From: Methylophilus medardensis
GTDB lineage: Bacteria; Pseudomonadota; Gammaproteobacteria; Burkholderiales; Methylophilaceae
NCBI RefSeq assembly: GCF_006363915.1
Contig: NZ_CP040946.1
Reading direction: 5' to 3' (one strand)
Length of the DNA: 64,000 nucleotides
The stretch's first letter is position 1. Each line of letters begins with the position of its first letter. The notes beneath the pieces are model-generated. The model made no database searches, was not told the DNA's origin, and worked only from the letters and a program-made list of their open reading frames with translations. This document shows, one piece after another, positions 1 through 9,263 of this stretch. The position numbers and the translations under genes are program-made.

Positions 1-773
1 CTGTGCATTTTCAGAAGCCCACCCCGGTGCTGGTTCGTTTTTCAGACGCGACGGGTGTACCGAATATTCCCGATGCCAATGGCAATGCTTTTCCAAAAGG
101 GATCGCAATTCGTTTCCAATTGCCTGATGGTACGGCAACCGATATTGTGAGTATCTCCGTGAATGGGTTTCCGGCAGCCACCCCAGAAGACTTTCTAGGC
201 TTGTTGAATGCTGTCCGTGATTCGCAGGCGAGCACCGCAAAACCGAGCCCAGTGGAGCAGTTTTTGGGCACGCATCCTGCAGCCCTTAAATTTGTCAGCA
301 CTCCCAAACCAGCACCCGAGAGTTTTGCCACCCAGCCTTTTTTTGGGGTGAATGCGTTTCAATTTAGCAATGCAGGCGGAAAAAAAGTGTATGGCCGCTA
401 TCAGATTGTACCTGTCTCAGGTGCGCGTTATTTAACGCAGCAGGCCGCCGATAAGGCCGCACCAGATTACTTGATGAAAGAAATTGTGGAGCGGGTGCAG
501 ACCAAGGGTGTGCAGTATAAACTGCTGCTGCAATTGGCCGAGCAGGGCGATGATGTGAATAACGCGACCGTGGTTTGGCCGGATAGCCGTCAATTAGTTG
601 AGTTAGGCACGCTGACGCTCAATAAAGCGGTGGCGGACAGTCAAACGGCAGAAAAACCAATCATGTTTAATCCATTGCAACTGACAGAGGGCATTGCGCC
701 GAGTCAAGATCCTATCTTGCTGGCGCGACCAGCGGCGTATGCGGTCAGTTTTGGTAGACGCTTAGCCAAATAA
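1..773 (+). CDS. Catalase-like heme peroxidase (SrpA type), 5' truncated by window edge
   Basis: The frame is open to the left edge, so about 256 C-terminal residues are visible and the N-terminal part, which should carry the distal heme histidine, is missing. The visible part resembles the catalase-related peroxidase (SrpA-like) family: TPVLVRFSDATG, then KGIAIRF, then VSISVNGFPAATPEDF, a GRYQIVP segment and a WPDSR..VELGTLTLNK segment. Near the C-terminus, ARPAAYAVSFGRR aligns with the RLFSYxDxQ heme-ligand region of catalases, so the Tyr there is the likely proximal heme ligand. These short catalase-fold proteins are usually periplasmic and use peroxides; the signal peptide is outside the window. 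The family call is sure; the substrate is not known. Confidence 0.85.
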   Translation, partial: VHFQKPTPVLVRFSDATGVPNIPDANGNAFPKGIAIRFQLPDGTATDIVSISVNGFPAATPEDFLGLLNAVRDSQASTAKPSPVEQFLGTHPAALKFVSTPKPAPESFATQPFFGVNAFQFSNAGGKKVYGRYQIVPVSGARYLTQQAADKAAPDYLMKEIVERVQTKGVQYKLLLQLAEQGDDVNNATVVWPDSRQLVELGTLTLNKAVADSQTAEKPIMFNPLQLTEGIAPSQDPILLARPAAYAVSFGRRLAK

Positions 774-803
774 TGATTCGCAACAGCACGTCGGTCAGTA
801 TCA

Positions 804-828
804 CCAACCCCGCGGGGTTGGTTTTTTA
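804..828 (+). terminator. Intrinsic terminator after the catalase-like gene
   Basis: CCAACCCC and GGGGTTGG form a perfect 8-bp inverted repeat (804-811 and 814-821) followed by six T residues. It lies 31 bases after the stop codon of the catalase-like gene and fits a rho-independent terminator reading rightwards. Confidence 0.85.
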
Positions 829-1065
829 TTGCGCTAACACCGAGGTCAGGCCATCGCCTAGGCTTAGCTAGGTTGCCTTCGCCAGGGGTTTTGACGTCTT
901 TCTGCGCCAACAACTCTTTTCTTAGGCATTTTTAGGCCGCTGCAATGATAAATCAGGGTATACCAGCGATTTCCCCTGTCTTTTTGCCACATGCAGTCAC
1001 TGCGCCGGCAGATAGACTGTTGCATAGATCATTATGGTAATGGTTGCATTGGCAGGAGACATCCC

Positions 1066-1989
1066 TTGATTGTTAGACCCAGACCGCATCTTTTTGAGTT
1101 GTTTTTTATTATCAAAGGGTCGATCGTACTCAGGATCATGCCTTTGCTGGTATTCGTGGCGGGCTTGTCTGCTGCAGTCGTTTCTATTTATACCTTCAAA
1201 CCAGATTGGTTACCAAAGTTTGATGGCGGGCCATTCGCGCTATTAGGCATCACCCTCTCTATTTTTTTAGCTTTTCGTAATAATGCTTGTTATGAACGTT
1301 GGTGGGAGGCGAGAAAGATTTGGGGCGAGTTTATGCTCACTGCGAGAAATCTGGCGCGCCTCAGCCAAATTTTAGACACCGTAGATGGCCAGGTGAGTGA
1401 CGCCCGCAAGCAACTATTGCAGCATAATATTGCTTATGCGTATGCCATGCTCATGCAGCTCAGGCCGAGTGATCAGTTGCCGAAGATCGCAAAGCTGGTC
1501 TCGCCTGCGGTGATGGCGCAGTTTCGTCAGAGTAAAAATCCACCCGAAGTGATTTTACGTGCGATGGAACGCATTTTGATTGCAGCATTGCGCGATGGGG
1601 CTATTCAACCCATTCAATTTAACTTGCTTGAAGAATTAATTCAAAAGCTGGCGCTGACCCAAGCCGCTTGCGAGCGCATACAACATACGCCGATCCCGTT
1701 TGGCTATACCTTGTTATTGCATCGCACGGCGTACACTTTTTGCTTTTTGATGCCATTTTGCTTTGCGAACACCTTGGGTTGGGCCACCCCATTTGTCACC
1801 GCGCTGGCCGCCTATACTTTGTTTGGGCTGGATGCACTTGGCAACGAACTCGAAGAACCTTTTGCCCCAATTGCCAACGCTTTGCCTATTAACGCCCTGA
1901 CTGACATCATCGCGTTAGAACTGAGAGAGGCCTTGGGTGAAACGGACATCCCACCGCTGCCGCTTCCTGAAGCATTTGTCCTGATGTAA
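1066..1989 (+). CDS. Bestrophin-family (YneE/UPF0187) inner membrane channel
   Basis: The 307-residue product starts IVRPRPHLFELFF, the usual N-terminus of the bacterial bestrophin family. It has the family signature RNNACYERWWEARKIWG after the second hydrophobic stretch, and EEPFAPIANALPINALTDII near the C-terminus. Bacterial bestrophins are pentameric ion channels; direction of selectivity varies in the family and cannot be read from sequence. I choose the TTG start at 1066 because an AGGAG lies at 1054-1058 with good spacing and because the length then matches the family (about 300). An in-frame ATG at 991 would add 25 residues with no resemblance to the family. The gene stands alone, with no operon partner. 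Confidence 0.85.
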   Translation: MIVRPRPHLFELFFIIKGSIVLRIMPLLVFVAGLSAAVVSIYTFKPDWLPKFDGGPFALLGITLSIFLAFRNNACYERWWEARKIWGEFMLTARNLARLSQILDTVDGQVSDARKQLLQHNIAYAYAMLMQLRPSDQLPKIAKLVSPAVMAQFRQSKNPPEVILRAMERILIAALRDGAIQPIQFNLLEELIQKLALTQAACERIQHTPIPFGYTLLLHRTAYTFCFLMPFCFANTLGWATPFVTALAAYTLFGLDALGNELEEPFAPIANALPINALTDIIALELREALGETDIPPLPLPEAFVLM

Positions 1990-2095
1990 TCCCTCAATTT
2001 TCATTCCATGCGCATCTTTTCCCTCATCGGTTGAGTGCGGTTGTCTGCGCGTTTGCTAGCATGATATGTTAAATATTGTTAATATATTTTGTGCC

Positions 2096-2123
2096 CAGCA
2101 CTCAGCACTCAGCACTCAACGCT
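2096..2123. repeat. Short tandem heptamer repeat (CAGCACT)
   Basis: Three exact head-to-tail copies of CAGCACT (2096-2116) are followed by a degenerate fourth copy, CAACGCT (2117-2123). The array lies just upstream of the DUF2726 gene, between a poorly supported start (2066) and the likely starts at 2135 or 2153. The unit of seven is not a multiple of three, so copy number changes would shift any frame running through it. Confidence 0.8.
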
Positions 2124-2152
2124 CACCGACAAATATGGAAGGGGAATTCATT

Positions 2153-2623
2153 GTGTTTTGGATTGTATGCATCATCGTCATCGTCGTCGTATTACTTGCA
2201 TTGAGCAAACGCCCGCAGCCAAACCCATCTAAGGAAGTCTGGCCGTATTATGCAAAAAAAGTGCTTTCGGCACCCGAGCAGGTCTTGTACTTTCGGCTGG
2301 TTCAAGCCTTGCCTGATCATATCGTACTCGCCCAAGTCCAGTTATCCCGGTTTCTAGGCGTGAAAAAAGGGCAGCCATATCAAACTTGGTTAAATCGTAT
2401 CCATCAAATGAGTGCAGATTTTGTTATTTGTCAAAAGGATGCGCGTGTATTCGCCGTGATTGAACTAGATGATGCTTCACATTTGAAGCCAGCGAGAATG
2501 GCCGCGGATGCGAAAAAGGACCGCGCATTGCGCGCAGCGGAGATTCCGATTTTTCGCTGGCCTGTGAACGCGATACCAGAGGTGCAAACCCTTCGCAATA
2601 CATTGATAAACGGTACAGAGTAG
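2153..2623 (+). CDS. DUF2726 protein with N-terminal membrane anchor, nuclease-like
   Basis: With the GTG start at 2153 the product is 156 residues: one strongly hydrophobic N-terminal segment, then a DUF2726 domain. GGAAGGGG at 2137-2144 gives a good ribosome binding site for that start; an ATG at 2135 is the alternative and lacks one. The domain shows SADFVICQKDARVFAVIELDDASH followed by KKDRALRAAEIPIFRW-type residues, that is D...ELDD...K, a spacing like the PD-(D/E)XK nuclease core. DUF2726 domains are often found fused to topoisomerase-like zinc fingers; none is present here. Function is unproven. It stands alone between the bestrophin gene and the convergent gshB. Confidence 0.75.
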   Translation: MFWIVCIIVIVVVLLALSKRPQPNPSKEVWPYYAKKVLSAPEQVLYFRLVQALPDHIVLAQVQLSRFLGVKKGQPYQTWLNRIHQMSADFVICQKDARVFAVIELDDASHLKPARMAADAKKDRALRAAEIPIFRWPVNAIPEVQTLRNTLINGTE

Positions 2624-2811
2624 CGCGCGTAGCCACGTAATCACCGTCCCATCAGAGCGATTCACCCCCAAAAAGTAGTAGTGAAACCAAGCGAAGCGAT
2701 CGCCAATATCTGTGTGACACGCTTCGCCTACAAGGACAGCGGTCTTTATCACTTAAAGCGATTGATCTCACGTGACCGGCAATCATGGTCAACCTATCGT
2801 TGGTGTGATAA

Positions 2812-3765
2812 CTAAGGCTGCTTCAACCGTTTTTCTAACGCAAGCACCATTACTTCTGCTGGGTCGCATGGTGGCGCCCAGTGGGCGGTCTGTGCGGCGA
2901 TCTCTACCATGCCGGTGGGGCTAGTCACGTTCACCTCGGTCAGGTAATCACCAATCACATCCAGCCCGACCAAAAACAGGCCATGTTGTTTGAGTGTTTG
3001 ACCAACTGTTTGGGCGATTTCACGGTCCCGCTGACTCAATGGTTGCGCAACCCCTTTGCCACCAGCCGCCAGATTGCCCCTGGTTTCACCTGTTTTGGGG
3101 ATGCGGGCCAGCGCATAGGGTAACGGTTCACCATCAATGACCAGAATACGCTTGTCGCCTTTGACGATGTCAGGGATGTAACGCTGCACCATGATGGTTT
3201 GGGCTTCAAATTGGGTTAGTGTTTCAAGAATGGCGTAGATGTTCGGATCGTCTAGCCGCAGACGGAAAATACCACTGCCACCCATGCCATCTAAGGGTTT
3301 GACGATGATATCGCCATGCTCGGCCAAAAACGCCAGTATTTTCTGCTGCTGGCTGGTGACAATAAACGGGGGAGCAAACTGCGGAAAGCGGGCGACAGAG
3401 AGTTTTTCGTTCCAGCCACGAACAGATGCAGGGTCGTTGATGACGCGCGCCCCTTGTTGCTCTGCTAGGCTGAGTAAATAGGTGCTGTAGAGAAACTCAT
3501 TGTCGAACGGAGGATCTTTGCGCATCAGCACGGCATCAAAGTTCGCAGGGCGATGTGTTGTTTTATCGCCGACCGTCCAGCCGTCCTCATCAAAGCACAA
3601 TGGCTGCGCATCGGCAAACACCGCCGCATCTTGCAGGTGCAAATCATGCTGTTCACACACCCATAGCGCGTGGCCGCGGGCCTGTGCGCAGCGCATGATG
3701 GCAAGGCTGGTATCTTTATAAGCTTTAAGGCTAGCTAACGGGTCTAGAATAAACAGCAGTTTCAT
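2812..3765 (-). CDS. gshB: Glutathione synthetase
   Basis: This 317-residue ATP-grasp enzyme joins gamma-glutamylcysteine and glycine to make glutathione in the cytoplasm. It shows the family N-terminus (KLLFILDPLASLKAYKDTS), the MRKDPPFD substrate loop, IVKPLDGMGGSGIFR (ATP-grasp glycine loop), ETRGNLAAGGKG and the closing EVNVTSPTG metal/ATP site. Its length matches the E. coli enzyme (about 316). It follows gshA by 19 bases on the same strand, so the two pathway steps are probably co-transcribed as the last genes of the long minus-strand block. Confidence 0.96.
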   Translation of the reverse strand: MKLLFILDPLASLKAYKDTSLAIMRCAQARGHALWVCEQHDLHLQDAAVFADAQPLCFDEDGWTVGDKTTHRPANFDAVLMRKDPPFDNEFLYSTYLLSLAEQQGARVINDPASVRGWNEKLSVARFPQFAPPFIVTSQQQKILAFLAEHGDIIVKPLDGMGGSGIFRLRLDDPNIYAILETLTQFEAQTIMVQRYIPDIVKGDKRILVIDGEPLPYALARIPKTGETRGNLAAGGKGVAQPLSQRDREIAQTVGQTLKQHGLFLVGLDVIGDYLTEVNVTSPTGMVEIAAQTAHWAPPCDPAEVMVLALEKRLKQP

Positions 3766-3784
3766 TGCGCGCCTTTTTTATCCG

Positions 3785-5095
3785 TTATGCATTGAGCGAA
3801 CCATGGTCTTGTAGCTCCATCCCGGCAGCCAGCAAGGCCAGCCTTGCCACCACGCCATAGGCGTAGAATCGGTTAGGCGGGGCATCGGGTGCGCCGGCGC
3901 AGTCTGGCAGGGTACAGGGTTTTTCGAAGGCCAGCGGGGCAAAATGCATGCCTGGCGCGTTCAAGTTCTCATCAATACCACGGCCAGTATGTACGCGATA
4001 AAAACCGCCGACGACAAAGTGATCCATCATGTAAACCACCGGTTCAGCCACGGCGTCATTAATGGTTTCAAAGGTGTAGACGCCTTCTTGAATCATCACC
4101 TCAGACACCTGCATCCCTTCTTTGATCACCGACATTTTGTTGCGGGCTTTGCGGTTGAGGTCACGAACCTCTTCCGCCGATTTAACACTCATAATGCCCA
4201 TGCCATAGGTGCCCGCATCTGCCTTCACAATCGCAAACGGGGCTTGTGTGATGCCATATTCATCATATTTGGCTTGAATCTTTAGCAGCATGGCTTCGAC
4301 TTTTTCCGCCAACACATCTTCGCCCACACGCGCATGAAAATCCATGCCGCTGGCGGTATCAAAATAGGGATTAAGCAACCAAGGGTCGATGTTTAACAAC
4401 TGAGAAAACTCATCCACCACCTTGTTATAAGCGGCAAAGTGTTGTGACTTTCGGCGAATAAACCAACCAGCATGCAAGGGTGGAATTAAGGTTTGTTCCA
4501 GACCCTGCAACAGATCAGGGACGCCGCCAGAGAGGTCGTTATTGAGAAGAATGGCGCAGCTATCAAAGGCTGGATATTCGACCCCTTCAAATACATTGGC
4601 TTTTAATTGCAGACGATTATTAACGCGTACCAGCGGTTCTAAAATTAAAGGTAAGCCGTCATGGGTTTCCAGTTTGGTGATCTCTGTGACCTCTGGGGAC
4701 AGACTACCCACGCGAACTTCCATGCCAGCGGCTTTGAGAATGTGGCATAGCTCCACCACATTGCGCAAATAATAAGTATTGCGTGTATGGTTTTCTGGAA
4801 TCAGTAATACACGGCGTGCCTCTGGACAGATTTTTTCGACCGCCACTTGCGCCGCTTGTACGGATAAGCTCAAGAACTCCGGATTGAGATTGTTGAACCC
4901 CCCTGGAAACAAATTGGTGTCGACTGGGGCAATTTTAAAACCAGCGTTGCGCAGGTCCACACTGGCATAAAATGGGGCCGGAATCTCCTGCCATTTGCTG
5001 CGAAACCAGTGTTCGATATCGGGCATCGCCTGTAATACCCGTTTTTCTAACATGTAGAGTGGGCCGCTCAAAGCCGTGGTTAAATGTGGAACCAT
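3785..5095 (-). CDS. gshA: Glutamate-cysteine ligase, proteobacterial (Acidithiobacillus) type
   Basis: The 436-residue protein matches the separate GshA class found in many beta- and some gammaproteobacteria rather than the E. coli GshA family; recognisable segments are PVDTNLFPGGFNNL, RVLLIPENHTRN, SGVPDLLQGL-like, DAGTYGMGIMSVKS and the C-terminal RFYAYGVVARLALLAAGME. It makes gamma-glutamylcysteine from glutamate and cysteine using ATP. It sits directly before gshB, which supports the call. Glutathione also serves formaldehyde and thiol stress handling in methylotrophs, but that link is inference here. Confidence 0.93.
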   Translation of the reverse strand: MVPHLTTALSGPLYMLEKRVLQAMPDIEHWFRSKWQEIPAPFYASVDLRNAGFKIAPVDTNLFPGGFNNLNPEFLSLSVQAAQVAVEKICPEARRVLLIPENHTRNTYYLRNVVELCHILKAAGMEVRVGSLSPEVTEITKLETHDGLPLILEPLVRVNNRLQLKANVFEGVEYPAFDSCAILLNNDLSGGVPDLLQGLEQTLIPPLHAGWFIRRKSQHFAAYNKVVDEFSQLLNIDPWLLNPYFDTASGMDFHARVGEDVLAEKVEAMLLKIQAKYDEYGITQAPFAIVKADAGTYGMGIMSVKSAEEVRDLNRKARNKMSVIKEGMQVSEVMIQEGVYTFETINDAVAEPVVYMMDHFVVGGFYRVHTGRGIDENLNAPGMHFAPLAFEKPCTLPDCAGAPDAPPNRFYAYGVVARLALLAAGMELQDHGSLNA

Positions 5096-5142
5096 AGTTG
5101 CTCCTGTGCTTGTGATGATCGGCCGGTCTTTGCCGGCACTGC

Positions 5143-6123
5143 TTATGATGATGCTTGCTCGATGACGGCGTGCGCTTGTTGGTCTGCGTGATAACTGCTG
5201 CGGACCATGGGGCCACTGGCGGCATTGTTAAAGCCCATGGCATCGGCCTGCTGTTTAAACCACTCAAAGCGTTCAGGCGTGACATAACGCATCACTGGCA
5301 AGTGGTGCACGCTGGGTTGTAAATATTGTCCTAATGTCAGCATGCTAACGCCGTGAGCACGTAAGTCTTGCATCACTTGTAGGATTTCTTCATCGGTTTC
5401 ACCTAAGCCGAGCATTAGGCCTGATTTGGTGGGCACCGTAGGATACATCTGGCTGAATTGCTTGAGCAAGTCTAAGGAATGTTGATAATCGGAGCCAGGG
5501 CGTGCCTGCTTATAAAGGCGTGGCACGGTTTCGAGGTTGTGGTTCATGACATCAGGCGGGGCTTCGCGCAAAATTTTCAGCGAGACATCCAAGCGGCCCC
5601 GGAAATCAGGCACCAAAATCTCGATTTTAATCTGCGGTGATTGCGCGCGAATCGCACGGATACAATCGACAAAGTGTTGCGCACCGCCATCGACCAAATC
5701 ATCGCGATCCACAGAGGTGACAACCACATAACGCAATTTCATTTGCGCGATGGTGCGCCCGAGATTTTCAGGCTCGTTCACATCTGGCGGCAGCGGTTTG
5801 CCGTGTGCCACGTCACAGAACGGACAGCGACGGGTGCAGATATCGCCTAAAATCATAAAGGTGGCGGTACCGCCACTAAAGCACTCGCCAATGTTGGGAC
5901 AACTGGCTTCTTCACAGACGGTATGCAGATTGTTGTCGCGTAACACCTGCTTGATTTCTTGAAATCGTGCGGAGTCGGGCACCTTCATGCGGATCCATTC
6001 CGGTTTGCGCAACATCGGTTGTGGCACAATTTTGATTGGAATGCGCGCTGTTTTAGCCGCGTCGATTTCTTTCACGCCGGCTACTTTTTTGGCTGGGCGG
6101 GTGGAGGGGTCAAGTTCTGACAT
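5143..6123 (-). CDS. lipA: Lipoyl synthase (radical SAM)
   Basis: This 326-residue radical SAM enzyme inserts two sulfur atoms into protein-bound octanoyl groups. Both iron-sulfur cluster motifs are seen: the auxiliary cluster CEEASCPNIGEC and the radical SAM CTRRCPFC. The C-terminal RSSYHAD supplies the serine ligand known for the auxiliary cluster. The N-terminus is a family-typical variable stretch before KPEWIRMKVP. It overlaps the end of lipB by 14 bases, so the two lipoylation genes are translationally coupled. Confidence 0.97.
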   Translation of the reverse strand: MSELDPSTRPAKKVAGVKEIDAAKTARIPIKIVPQPMLRKPEWIRMKVPDSARFQEIKQVLRDNNLHTVCEEASCPNIGECFSGGTATFMILGDICTRRCPFCDVAHGKPLPPDVNEPENLGRTIAQMKLRYVVVTSVDRDDLVDGGAQHFVDCIRAIRAQSPQIKIEILVPDFRGRLDVSLKILREAPPDVMNHNLETVPRLYKQARPGSDYQHSLDLLKQFSQMYPTVPTKSGLMLGLGETDEEILQVMQDLRAHGVSMLTLGQYLQPSVHHLPVMRYVTPERFEWFKQQADAMGFNNAASGPMVRSSYHADQQAHAVIEQASS

Positions 6124-6727
6124 GCGTCAGTTTCACTTTCAATCGTTGGGTTAAATCTGCTGCAATGTCACTCATTGCCAGCGCGATATTCAAATCCCGG
6201 GTTTGCGTCATTTGCATGCCAGCATAACCACAGGGGTCGATGTCGGCAAACGGTTGTAAATCCATCTCAATATTCAAACTCAGGCCATGATAGCAGCACT
6301 GGTTTTTCAGGCGTAGTCCCAATGAGGCAATTTTTTTCTCATTCACATACACACCAGGCGCGTCGGTACGCGCTACTGCAACAATACCATGCGCTGCTAA
6401 AAACTCTATCAGACTGTTTTCCAAGATGGAGACGAGCGCGCGCACATTCAAGTGTCTGCGGTGAAGATCGATTAAGCAATAAATGATTAGCTGGCCTGGG
6501 CCGTGATAGGTAATTTTGCCGCCGCGATCCACCGAGATCACAGCGATCCCATTTTGCGGCAGCCGCACGCCACGGCGGTTGAGGCCTAAGGTGTACACAG
6601 GCGGGTGCTCTGTGATCCACAGCTGGTCCGGGGTTTGGTCGTTGCGTTGTGCGGTGAACGCTTGCATCTCTGCGAGCGTATGCGCATAGTCGGTCAAGCC
6701 CAATTGACGGATTTCAAGGGCGGCCAT
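6110..6727 (-). CDS. lipB: Octanoyltransferase
   Basis: This 205-residue enzyme moves octanoyl from acyl carrier protein to lipoyl domains, the step before LipA. It has the family core GRGGKITYHGPGQL-like (here RGGKITYHGPGQLIIY), KIASLGLRL with the conserved lysine, and DPCGYAGMQMTQ with the catalytic cysteine. Length agrees with the family. It lies 16 bases after the DUF493 gene and overlaps lipA, the usual order in betaproteobacteria. Confidence 0.96.
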   Translation of the reverse strand: MAALEIRQLGLTDYAHTLAEMQAFTAQRNDQTPDQLWITEHPPVYTLGLNRRGVRLPQNGIAVISVDRGGKITYHGPGQLIIYCLIDLHRRHLNVRALVSILENSLIEFLAAHGIVAVARTDAPGVYVNEKKIASLGLRLKNQCCYHGLSLNIEMDLQPFADIDPCGYAGMQMTQTRDLNIALAMSDIAADLTQRLKVKLTHVRT

Positions 6728-6743
6728 GCGTGCGATTGCGTGT

Positions 6744-7031
6744 TTACAGCACGACCTTGACCATCGGATGGGAGGTCAGGCTGCGATAAATATCGTCGAG
6801 TTGTGGTTTCGAGACAACATACACGGTACAGGTCAGGCTCGTGTATTTGCCGTTACTGCTACCACGCATTTCAATCAAATGCGTGTCAAATTCCGGCCAA
6901 TGGCCTTGGATAATCCGCGTGATCTCGACCGTAAAGTCAACATGGCTTTCACCCATCACTTTGATCGGAAAGTTGGTGGGAAACTCAATCAGGGTCTCTT
7001 CCACCGCAGGCGTCTGGTCTTGCTGGCTCAT
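6744..7031 (-). CDS. DUF493 (YbeD-like) small protein
   Basis: The 95-residue product belongs to the DUF493/UPF0250 YbeD family, seen from ETLIEFPTNFPIKVMGES near the start, VEITRIIQGHWPEF in the middle and SKPQLDDIYRSLTSHPMVKVVL at the end. E. coli YbeD has an ACT-like fold and lies between dacA and lipB; the same position holds here, between dacC and lipB. A regulatory role in lipoylation has been suggested from this linkage, without firm evidence. Confidence 0.9.
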   Translation of the reverse strand: MSQQDQTPAVEETLIEFPTNFPIKVMGESHVDFTVEITRIIQGHWPEFDTHLIEMRGSSNGKYTSLTCTVYVVSKPQLDDIYRSLTSHPMVKVVL

Positions 7032-7095
7032 GGGCCACCTACTTTCGTGATAACTATGCTTGATGACTGCAATGCCCAGTTACTACAGATACTTG

Positions 7096-8244
7096 TTACT
7101 GCAGATATAGGCGCACTTGGTCAATCATGCGTGAAAAGATATTGCTTGCTTCAACGGCATGCATGGTCACTAATGGCACACTATGCACGACTTTTCCACC
7201 GAGGCTGAAATCCACAGCGCCCACTGCTTGGTGTGCTTTCAGTGGCGCCTCCAGCGGTTTGGTGATGCGCAAATTTGCCTTCATATTGGCGTATTCGCCC
7301 TGAGGCAAGGTTAAATACACCGGTTTTGCAACGGTTAAATCCACTTCGTTTTCAGTGCCTTTCCAAACCTTTTGACGAGTGATTGCCTTATCCGCTGCGT
7401 AAATCAGCTTGGATTCATAAAACTGAAAACCGAAATTCAACAGTTTTTGGCTCTCAGCGGCCCGCACATTATCAGAGGTGGTGCCGAGTACCACAGAAAT
7501 CAAGCGGAAGTCACTGCGTTTGGCTGACGAAATCAAACAGTAACCCGCTGACTCGGTATGGCCGGTTTTCATGCCATCTACACTTGGGTCGAGAAACAGC
7601 AGGCGGTTACGGTTCGGTTGGGTAATGTTGTTATAGGTATACGATTTTTGTGAATACAGCCGGGCGTAATCTTGCGGAAAATCACGAATCAGCGCATTGG
7701 CCAAGATCGACAAATCTCGCGCAGTGGTCATGTGCGTCGGATCAGGCAGCCCTGTGGCATTGATGAAGTGACTATTTTTCATGCCCAGTGCTGCCGCTTT
7801 TTTGTTCATCAATGAAGCAAATAATTCTTCGCTGCCTGCGATACCTTCTGCCAGTGTGATGGCCGCATCATTGCCTGATTGAATAATCAGGCCATGTAAT
7901 AACTCATCCACCGTCACCGTCATCGTGGTGTCGATAAACATTTTAGAGCCTTCGACTTTCCAGGCTTTTTGGCTGACCGGCAAGGTTTGTGTTAATGACA
8001 AGCGTTTTTGTTTGACCGCTTCAAATGTGAGATAAGCGGTCATCACTTTGGTCAAGGAGGCAGGCTCCACCGGCATGTCAGGGTTGTTTGCCGTGAGCAG
8101 ATTGCCGGTATTGGCGTCACGTAACACAAAGGCTTTGGCCGCTAGCGTAGGCGTGGGCACGTTGCCGGGAATGGCTTCAGCCGCGCCCGTCAATAAAGGA
8201 ATAGAAAGTATAAAAGCAATGCAAAAGCGCCACATGGTCATCAT
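7096..8244 (-). CDS. dacC: D-alanyl-D-alanine carboxypeptidase (PBP5/6 family)
   Basis: The 382-residue periplasmic enzyme trims the last D-alanine from peptidoglycan stem peptides. It has a signal peptide, the SxxK motif (SLTKVM), the SxN motif (SGND) and KTG (KTGHTESAGYC), then the beta-rich C-terminal domain and a short C-terminal amphipathic stretch (FSRMIDQVRLYLQ) that should anchor it to the inner membrane. It lies in the cell-wall block after rlpA. The symbol could equally be dacA, because the paralogues are not separable by sequence alone. Confidence 0.94.
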   Translation of the reverse strand: MMTMWRFCIAFILSIPLLTGAAEAIPGNVPTPTLAAKAFVLRDANTGNLLTANNPDMPVEPASLTKVMTAYLTFEAVKQKRLSLTQTLPVSQKAWKVEGSKMFIDTTMTVTVDELLHGLIIQSGNDAAITLAEGIAGSEELFASLMNKKAAALGMKNSHFINATGLPDPTHMTTARDLSILANALIRDFPQDYARLYSQKSYTYNNITQPNRNRLLFLDPSVDGMKTGHTESAGYCLISSAKRSDFRLISVVLGTTSDNVRAAESQKLLNFGFQFYESKLIYAADKAITRQKVWKGTENEVDLTVAKPVYLTLPQGEYANMKANLRITKPLEAPLKAHQAVGAVDFSLGGKVVHSVPLVTMHAVEASNIFSRMIDQVRLYLQ

Positions 8245-8258
8245 TCAACGAGAAATAC

Positions 8259-9263
8259 TTAACGAGAAAAAATTAGCGTAGGTAACTGGAGTTTGTCACG
8301 CATTTGGTTGGCAGCTTGTGCTGCTAATGCCTGATTTGGATAGGGCCCCAGCACAATCTGGAACGTCTTGCCATTATACACTTTGTTGAGCTGGGATTGT
8401 GTTTCGGGGGCGGCATTCAAAATACGCTGTTGCAGGCGATCTGCATTTTCTTCTTGGCCAAACGCGCCGACTTGCACATAGAGGCCACTCGCCTCTAGCG
8501 TGCTTGCCCTAGCAGCGTTCCCAGTTGCGTTCACAGGTGCTGTTTGGGTGGCAGAATTCCCCGGTGCGGCTTCAGCCGCGCCCGCCTGTAACGGCGTTTG
8601 TTGGCTCGGATCAATTAGGCTAATCTCAACCTGCGCCGAGCCGTGGCGAATAATATCCAGTTGTTTTGCGGCGGCATAAGAGAGGTCAATAATACGATCG
8701 CGACCAAATGGGCCACGATCATTCACGCGTGCCATCACTGTTTTGCCGTTGCTGAGATTGGTAATACGGATATAACTTGGGATCGGTAACGTTCTATGGG
8801 CCGCACTCAATTTGAACATGTCGTAGGGCTCACCGCTGGCGGTTCTGCGGCCATGAAATTTTTTACCATACCAAGAGGCGTGCCCGGTTTGGGTGAACGG
8901 CGTGCTAATGGCTGACATTGGCGTTACCGTCTCACCATTCACAATATAGGGTTTGGTCGTGCCTTTGACGATAGGCTCCAACTTGGGCGTCACCGTGGTT
9001 TCCAGTGGGATATTCGGGTCGATGCCGTCCGTAGGATTGCCGGTGGTTTCTGGTTTGGGATCAATATTAATTACCTTGGGTCCGCCGGGGACTGCGCCGG
9101 TGGGTGCCGGAACGCCAATGGCTGGTGCCGTTGATGACGGCCGGTCGCTACTCGCCGGCGGCGTGGTGTCAGGCGTCGTTTGCCGCGGCGGCATGCTGCT
9201 ACTACATGCCGCAATGATGCACGCGAGCATGAGCGTGCAAGTCGGTTGCCATTTGAAAACCAT
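8259..9263 (-). CDS. rlpA: Septal ring lytic transglycosylase RlpA (lipoprotein, SPOR domain)
   Basis: The 334-residue lipoprotein has a lipobox ending IIAAC, then about 100 residues rich in Pro and Thr, a double-psi beta-barrel (GHASWYGKKFHGRRTASGE to NDRGPFGRDRIIDLS) and a C-terminal SPOR domain (GLYVQVGAFGQEENADRLQ to LGPYPNQALAAQAANQM). SPOR domains bind denuded glycan strands at the septum; RlpA proteins of Pseudomonas cleave such strands. The Ser/Pro/Thr-rich linker is longer than in some relatives. It lies between rodA and dacC, the common betaproteobacterial order. Confidence 0.94.
   Translation of the reverse strand: MVFKWQPTCTLMLACIIAACSSSMPPRQTTPDTTPPASSDRPSSTAPAIGVPAPTGAVPGGPKVINIDPKPETTGNPTDGIDPNIPLETTVTPKLEPIVKGTTKPYIVNGETVTPMSAISTPFTQTGHASWYGKKFHGRRTASGEPYDMFKLSAAHRTLPIPSYIRITNLSNGKTVMARVNDRGPFGRDRIIDLSYAAAKQLDIIRHGSAQVEISLIDPSQQTPLQAGAAEAAPGNSATQTAPVNATGNAARASTLEASGLYVQVGAFGQEENADRLQQRILNAAPETQSQLNKVYNGKTFQIVLGPYPNQALAAQAANQMRDKLQLPTLIFSR

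Noticed and set aside
991..1065. ATG start at 991 for the bestrophin-like gene
   Set aside because: The added residues (MQSLRRQIDCC...) are not family-like and lack a ribosome binding site, whereas the TTG at 1066 has one and gives the usual N-terminus.
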